Positions 5,420 through 8,145 of a stretch of DNA of 8,145 bases are shown one piece after another; position 1 is the first letter of the stretch, and each line of letters opens with the position of its first letter. Source of the DNA: Cellvibrionaceae bacterium (lineage in GTDB: Bacteria; Pseudomonadota; Gammaproteobacteria; Pseudomonadales; Cellvibrionaceae); assembly GCA_030597965.1 (NCBI GenBank), contig JAUVQU010000102.1, positions 1 through 8,145 on the forward strand, given 5' to 3'. A model generated the notes under the pieces. That model saw only the letters and a program-made list of their open reading frames with translations, did no database searches and was not told the DNA's origin. A program made the position numbers and the translations under genes.

Positions 5420-6081
5420 CCGCTTGCTCTATTCAGGATTAAGGGCGTATCACCTGCCTGCCAAGGCTGGTACTTCGGCATGATACGTTTAAACAATTCA
5501 GCATTCAGCAACTTATCTAACCAAGCGATTAAAAAATAGTACTCGGTGGCGTAAAACCAAGGCTTATCGACATGGGCAAACTGACGAACAAAGGGGAAGA
5601 TTGCCATATCGGCTAAGCTGAGTTCTTCACCCATCAAATAGCCTCGCTTATCTCCCTCTGAATGAGACTCTATTCGCTGGTTCAAATTGGCTAAAAACAG
5701 CTCGCCTTCGGCACGATAAGTTTCAGCGCTTTGCTCTGGGTATCGATCGGCGTATTTATAGCGATCAAGGGCCGACTTAAACTCGTCGTCATTGCGCTCG
5801 ATTAATGACGCAGCCTCTTGGTTGTATCCACTAAGCCATCTATTGGGATCTCGTTGTTGTAATGCCCAGTGCATAATGTCGATGCTTTCATCAATCACAT
5901 CGCCATTAGGCAGCTGTAAGACAGGTACCGTTCCCTTAGGTGAAGTATCCAGCATGGCTTGCGGCTTATGCTTCAGTACCACTTCACGCAATTCCAGCTC
6001 GATATCGCACGACCACAACGCCAGACGAGCACGCATAGCATAAGGGCAACGGCGAAATGAGTAGAGTATTGGGAGTGACAC
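5416..6081 (-). CDS. Glutathione S-transferase family protein (cysteine-type active site)
   Basis: A 221-residue soluble GST-fold protein. The N-terminal thioredoxin-like domain begins ILYSFRRCPYAMRARLAL, where the Cys (Cys12 from the GTG start) sits in a CPYA motif like glutaredoxin-2, omega- and beta-class GSTs. Such proteins often do thiol transfer or deglutathionylation in place of classical conjugation. The cis-Pro loop TVPVL (Pro53) and the glutathione-binding Glu-Ser of DES (65-66) are present. A helical C-terminal domain follows, with the conserved SLADMAIFPFVRQ segment (N-capping region). The start is likely GTG 6081: AAGG at 6089-6092 sits 7 nt upstream. A TTG at 6087 in the same frame is only 1 nt from that site. 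It is the first gene of the four-gene operon. The substrate cannot be told. Confidence 0.87.
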   Translation of the reverse strand: MSLPILYSFRRCPYAMRARLALWSCDIELELREVVLKHKPQAMLDTSPKGTVPVLQLPNGDVIDESIDIMHWALQQRDPNRWLSGYNQEAASLIERNDDEFKSALDRYKYADRYPEQSAETYRAEGELFLANLNQRIESHSEGDKRGYLMGEELSLADMAIFPFVRQFAHVDKPWFYATEYYFLIAWLDKLLNAELFKRIMPKYQPWQAGDTPLILNRASG

Positions 6082-6093
6082 TAACAAACCTTA

Positions 6094-6122
6094 ATATTAT
6101 TTTTAAACCACTGACCGTACAA
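6094..6122 (-). promoter_or_regulatory. Candidate promoter of the GST-DsbA-RecQ-DUF1415 operon
   Basis: On the - strand TTGTAC (6122-6117) and TAATAT (6099-6094) are separated by exactly 17 bp, each matching 4 of 6 sigma-70 consensus bases. Transcription would begin near 6087, which would place the AAGG ribosome binding site just outside the RNA. Either the start point is slightly upstream, another -10 in this AT-rich stretch is used, or the message has a very short leader. Confidence 0.35.
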
Positions 6123-6123
6123 T
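6118..6123 (+). promoter_or_regulatory. -10 element of a candidate promoter for the YgjP-like gene (possibly leaderless)
   Basis: TACAAT at 6118-6123 (5 of 6 to consensus) lies 6 nt before the ATG at 6130, so transcription would be expected to start at or near the start codon itself. No good -35 is seen at 17 bp (TATTAT at 6095-6100). No Shine-Dalgarno sequence precedes the gene, which is consistent with a leaderless message. Confidence 0.35.
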
Positions 6124-6129
6124 GCGCGC

Positions 6130-6645
6130 ATGAGACCGAACAAAGATCCTTACCGCTATCTGACAGGCTACTCTTCGCAGCTGCAAGAGCAGGCCAAAAC
6201 TCTCGTTGAAAATAAGCGTTTGGGTAAATTACTGCTGGATCGCTATCCTGAACCGCACAATATACGCAATGATACGGCATTGTACGATTTCACTCAGACG
6301 ATTAAAGGCCAATACCTAAAGAAGTCTTCACCGCTCAATAAAGTTATTTTTGACAACAAACTGAAAGTTATTCAGCACGCATTGGGTCAACATACACACA
6401 TCAGTCGTGTGCAGGGTAGTAAACTCAAGCGTAAAAATGAAATACGTATCGCCAGTCTCTTCAAACGCACGCCCGAATCATTTCTGCGTATGATCGTTGT
6501 GCATGAGCTGGCGCACATAAAAGAAAAAGAGCACAACAAAGCCTTCTATAAGCTCTGCCAATACATGGAGCCGGACTATCACCAGTTAGAACTGGATACG
6601 CGTTTGTATCTCCTGCACCTCGATACTCTGGGTGAGCTTTACTAG
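6130..6645 (+). CDS. YgjP-like (M48/WLM-type) zinc metallopeptidase
   Basis: A 171-residue protein of the YgjP-like/DUF45 metallopeptidase group. The zinc site is plain: HELAH at 125-129 with Glu126 as the general base, and a further His135 giving the spacing HExxHxxxxxH. The conserved context HNKAFYKLCQYMEPDYHQLELDTRLYL follows at 135-161 (quoted here as HNKAFYKLC, MEPDYHQLE, DTRLYL). The N-terminal half is basic and helical, with LNKVIFDNKLKVI probably forming part of the sheet. No signal peptide or membrane segment is seen, so it is cytoplasmic. The cellular substrate of YgjP-like proteins is unknown. ATG 6130 is the only sensible start; it has no ribosome binding site, and an ATG at 6122 is out of frame and stops at once. 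The gene is divergent from the GST operon and convergent with the lyase gene, whose stop lies 4 nt away. Confidence 0.85.
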   Translation: MRPNKDPYRYLTGYSSQLQEQAKTLVENKRLGKLLLDRYPEPHNIRNDTALYDFTQTIKGQYLKKSSPLNKVIFDNKLKVIQHALGQHTHISRVQGSKLKRKNEIRIASLFKRTPESFLRMIVVHELAHIKEKEHNKAFYKLCQYMEPDYHQLELDTRLYLLHLDTLGELY

Positions 6646-6649
6646 CCTT

Positions 6650-7537
6650 CTATTTTTCAGCGATAGCTTGTGCAATGGCCTGGGCAATAGACAAGGTACG
6701 CTGTGCCTCATCGACATGCAGATTTTCAACCAGCTTTCCATCCAGCAGCGCCACACCCTTACCTTCCGCTTCAGCGGTTTCAAAAGCAGCAATGATTCGA
6801 TTGGCGTGATCGACATCCGCCACCGATGGGCCAAACACTTTATTGGCTGCATTCAATTGCTTAGGGTGAATCAGCGTTTTTCCATCAAAGCCTAATTGGC
6901 GCCCCTGCACACAACTGGCCGTATAGCCTTCCTCATCACTTAGGTCCAAATAAACGCCATCCAGTACATCTAAATCATTAGCTCTGGCCGCAAGAACACA
7001 AAGACTCAGTGAAGTGATAAAGCCCAGTCGGTCCGGGGTATGCGGCACACGTAATTCTTTCGATAAATCCGAAGTGCCCATAATTAACACGGTCAAGCGT
7101 GAGTGTGCCGATGCTACCTGGTTGACGTTGATCACACCCAGCGGGGTTTCGGTCATTGCCCATATCTGCATATTAGCAGGCGCGCCAGCGGTCTCCATAA
7201 TGCGAACAATGTCGAGCACCTGCTGTGCCGTTTCAACCTTAGGGACACACACAGCACTAACACCACTGGTTGCTACCGCCGTTAAATCGTCTTCACCCCA
7301 TGCTGATTCCAGAGGATTAATGCGGATAACCATTTCCCTGTTGCCATAACCACCATGCTTTACAGCGGCAATCACTTGTTCGCGCGCGAGTTGTTTTTGA
7401 TTGGGAGATACCGCATCTTCCAAGTCAAGAATCAAAGCATCGGCGTCCAGTGTTTTGGCTTTTTCCAGCGCGCGGCTATTAGAGCCAGGCATATACAAAA
7501 CGGAACGACGGGGACGTAATTGAGGTGAAGAAGTCAT
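6650..7537 (-). CDS. HpcH/HpaI aldolase/citrate lyase family, CitE-like CoA-ester lyase
   Basis: A 295-residue TIM-barrel protein of the CitE/malyl-CoA lyase family. Relatives cleave or form C-C bonds of acyl-CoA thioesters such as citryl-CoA, malyl-CoA, citramalyl-CoA or HMG-CoA-type substrates, using a divalent metal. Visible signatures: RRSVLYMPG (10-18), the DLEDAV loop (38-43), Arg72 in VIRINP, CVPKVE (97-102), metal ligands Glu130 (AMTETPLG) and Asp157 (GTSDLSKEL), and the C-terminal FDGKTLIHP (217-225), typical of CoA-binding CitE-like enzymes. The length is normal. The citrate lyase alpha (CitF) and gamma (CitD) genes are absent, so this is an orphan CitE-like enzyme and not part of citrate lyase. 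ATG 7537 gives the family N-terminus, although only a weak GAG precedes it. It lies 115 nt downstream of a FabG-like SDR on the same strand. The exact substrate cannot be assigned. Confidence 0.88.
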   Translation of the reverse strand: MTSSPQLRPRRSVLYMPGSNSRALEKAKTLDADALILDLEDAVSPNQKQLAREQVIAAVKHGGYGNREMVIRINPLESAWGEDDLTAVATSGVSAVCVPKVETAQQVLDIVRIMETAGAPANMQIWAMTETPLGVINVNQVASAHSRLTVLIMGTSDLSKELRVPHTPDRLGFITSLSLCVLAARANDLDVLDGVYLDLSDEEGYTASCVQGRQLGFDGKTLIHPKQLNAANKVFGPSVADVDHANRIIAAFETAEAEGKGVALLDGKLVENLHVDEAQRTLSIAQAIAQAIAEK

Positions 7538-7643
7538 AAAAACGGCTCAAAAATAAAGAGATTTCAAGGGTGGGTTATAGTCGAAAGTACAAGCCTTTTA
7601 GTGATAGATTCCGCCGCCGCTTACGTTACGACGGGGAATTAGA
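7538..7643 (-). promoter_or_regulatory. Short intergenic region with a weak candidate promoter for the CitE-like gene
   Basis: The 115 nt between the SDR and the lyase hold, on the - strand, TATAAC at 7579-7574 as the best -10-like hexamer, but no convincing -35 at 16-18 bp. A TTGAAA at 7567-7562 has no partner. The lyase gene may have its own weak promoter or be read through from the SDR gene. Confidence 0.2.
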
Positions 7644-7666
7644 GTCTAAGAATTAAATTCTTAGAC
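7644..7666 (-). terminator. Perfect inverted repeat overlapping the SDR stop codon, possible terminator
   Basis: GTCTAAGAATT at 7644-7654 and AATTCTTAGAC at 7656-7666 are perfect 11-bp inverted repeats around one base. The TAA stop of the SDR (7655-7653 on the - strand) lies at the centre, so the last codons form half the stem. The stem is AU-rich and no T run follows, so termination would be partial. An mRNA-stabilising 3' hairpin or an operator-like palindrome is also possible. Confidence 0.4.
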
Positions 7667-8145
7667 CGCCATCCATTTCGATTACCTGGCCTGTAAAATA
7701 ATCATTTTCAAAAATGTAAGCACAGGTGTGACCGATCTCTTCAGGGGTTCCCAAGCGCTTTAGTGGAATACCAGAAGTCATTTTTTCCAACGCTTCAGGT
7801 TTCATGCTGTTAACCATGTCAGTGCCAATAAAGCCCGGAGCAATAGCACCAGAGCGAATACCGTAACGTGCAAGCTCCTTAGCCCAGGTTACCGTCATTG
7901 CAGCAACACCGGCTTTAGCGGCGCTGTAGTTAGACTGTCCCATATTGCCCGCTTTAGAAATACTGGAGATATTACTGATTACCCCTTCAGCCCCCAGTTT
8001 TATCATGCGCTCTGCTGCTTCACGCCCACAGAGGAAAACGCCCGTAAGATTCACATCAATAACCGCCTGCCATTCTGCGAGGCTCATTTTCTTTATAATT
8101 TCACCGTCTTTAGCTTTTATCATCAACCCATCACGAAGTATTCCC
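7653..8145 (-). CDS. FabG-like short-chain dehydrogenase/reductase, C-terminal part (gene runs off the window)
   Basis: The C-terminal 163 residues of a classical SDR. The apparent TTG start at 8126 is not real: the frame stays open to the window end and reads GILRDGLMIK, the segment that follows the NNAG motif in FabG-type enzymes. The Rossmann nucleotide-binding N-terminus (TGxxxGxG) is therefore outside the window, and the cofactor preference cannot be read. Catalytic residues counted from the first full visible codon: Asn32 in DVNLTG, Ser60 in NISSIS, Tyr73 and Lys77 in NYSAAKAG. APGFIGTDM and PLKRLGTPEEIG are standard, and the end EMDGGLRI is the usual C-terminus. Such enzymes reduce 3-oxoacyl-ACP/CoA or oxidise 3-hydroxyacyl compounds. 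Its position upstream of a CoA-ester lyase hints at acyl-CoA metabolism. The stop codon lies within a perfect inverted repeat. Confidence 0.9.
   Translation of the reverse strand, partial: GILRDGLMIKAKDGEIIKKMSLAEWQAVIDVNLTGVFLCGREAAERMIKLGAEGVISNISSISKAGNMGQSNYSAAKAGVAAMTVTWAKELARYGIRSGAIAPGFIGTDMVNSMKPEALEKMTSGIPLKRLGTPEEIGHTCAYIFENDYFTGQVIEMDGGLRI

Noticed and set aside
6085..6087. TTG at 6087 as the GST start
   Set aside because: AAGG at 6089-6092 is too close to it; the GTG at 6081 has proper spacing. It cannot be fully excluded.
7014..7349. 111-residue + strand reading frame opposite the CitE-like gene
   Set aside because: It is a shadow of the lyase gene, whose motifs are clear on the - strand.
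8124..8126. TTG at 8126 as start of the SDR gene
   Set aside because: The frame stays open to the window edge and reads the conserved GILRDG segment, so the gene continues beyond the window.

Overview
The window looks like a chromosomal segment of a marine-type gammaproteobacterium. That inference rests on the mix of families: group III truncated haemoglobin, CvfB-type S1 protein, DUF1415, RecQ, YgjP-like metalloprotease and a CitE-like lyase. Base composition is moderate, and each protein reads like its gammaproteobacterial relatives. A Cellvibrionales-like or neighbouring lineage would fit, but this is an impression and not a search result. No phage, plasmid, CRISPR or transposase gene is visible.

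Region by region: positions 1-356 hold no convincing gene. They are AT-rich and carry a candidate promoter with a heat-shock-like -35 element, then a structured leader in front of a ribosome-associated HPF/RaiA-family stress protein (357-752). A strong hairpin terminator follows (780-814). Next, on the + strand, come a group III truncated haemoglobin (864-1241) and a CvfB-family S1/winged-helix RNA-binding protein (1299-2129).

The gap between this + strand block and the next, convergent block (2130-2334) is filled almost entirely by two tandem copies of a repeat of about 98 bp. Each copy has inverted ends and internal hairpins and resembles a REP/REPIN or MITE element. The distal end of the second copy supplies the stop codon of the convergent DUF1415 gene.

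From 6081 down to 2328, on the - strand, lies a tightly packed four-gene operon: glutathione S-transferase, cytoplasmic DsbA/FrnE-like thiol oxidoreductase, RecQ helicase, DUF1415. The junctions are ATGA, TAATG and a 3-nt gap, so translational coupling is likely. A candidate promoter for it overlaps a candidate divergent promoter for a YgjP-like zinc metalloprotease (6130-6645) whose message may be leaderless.

The right part, on the - strand, has a CitE/HpcH-type CoA-ester lyase (6650-7537), convergent with and only 4 nt from the metalloprotease gene. Upstream of it is the C-terminal part of a FabG-like short-chain dehydrogenase (7653-8145) that runs off the window end. Its stop codon sits inside a perfect 11-bp inverted repeat.

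Functionally the window combines stress and redox genes (ribosome protection, haemoglobin, GST, DsbA-like), DNA repair (RecQ) and acyl-CoA/ketoacyl chemistry (lyase and SDR). I see no clearly new multi-gene system. The least explained structures are the tandem repeat, the hpf-like leader and the compact redox-helicase operon.
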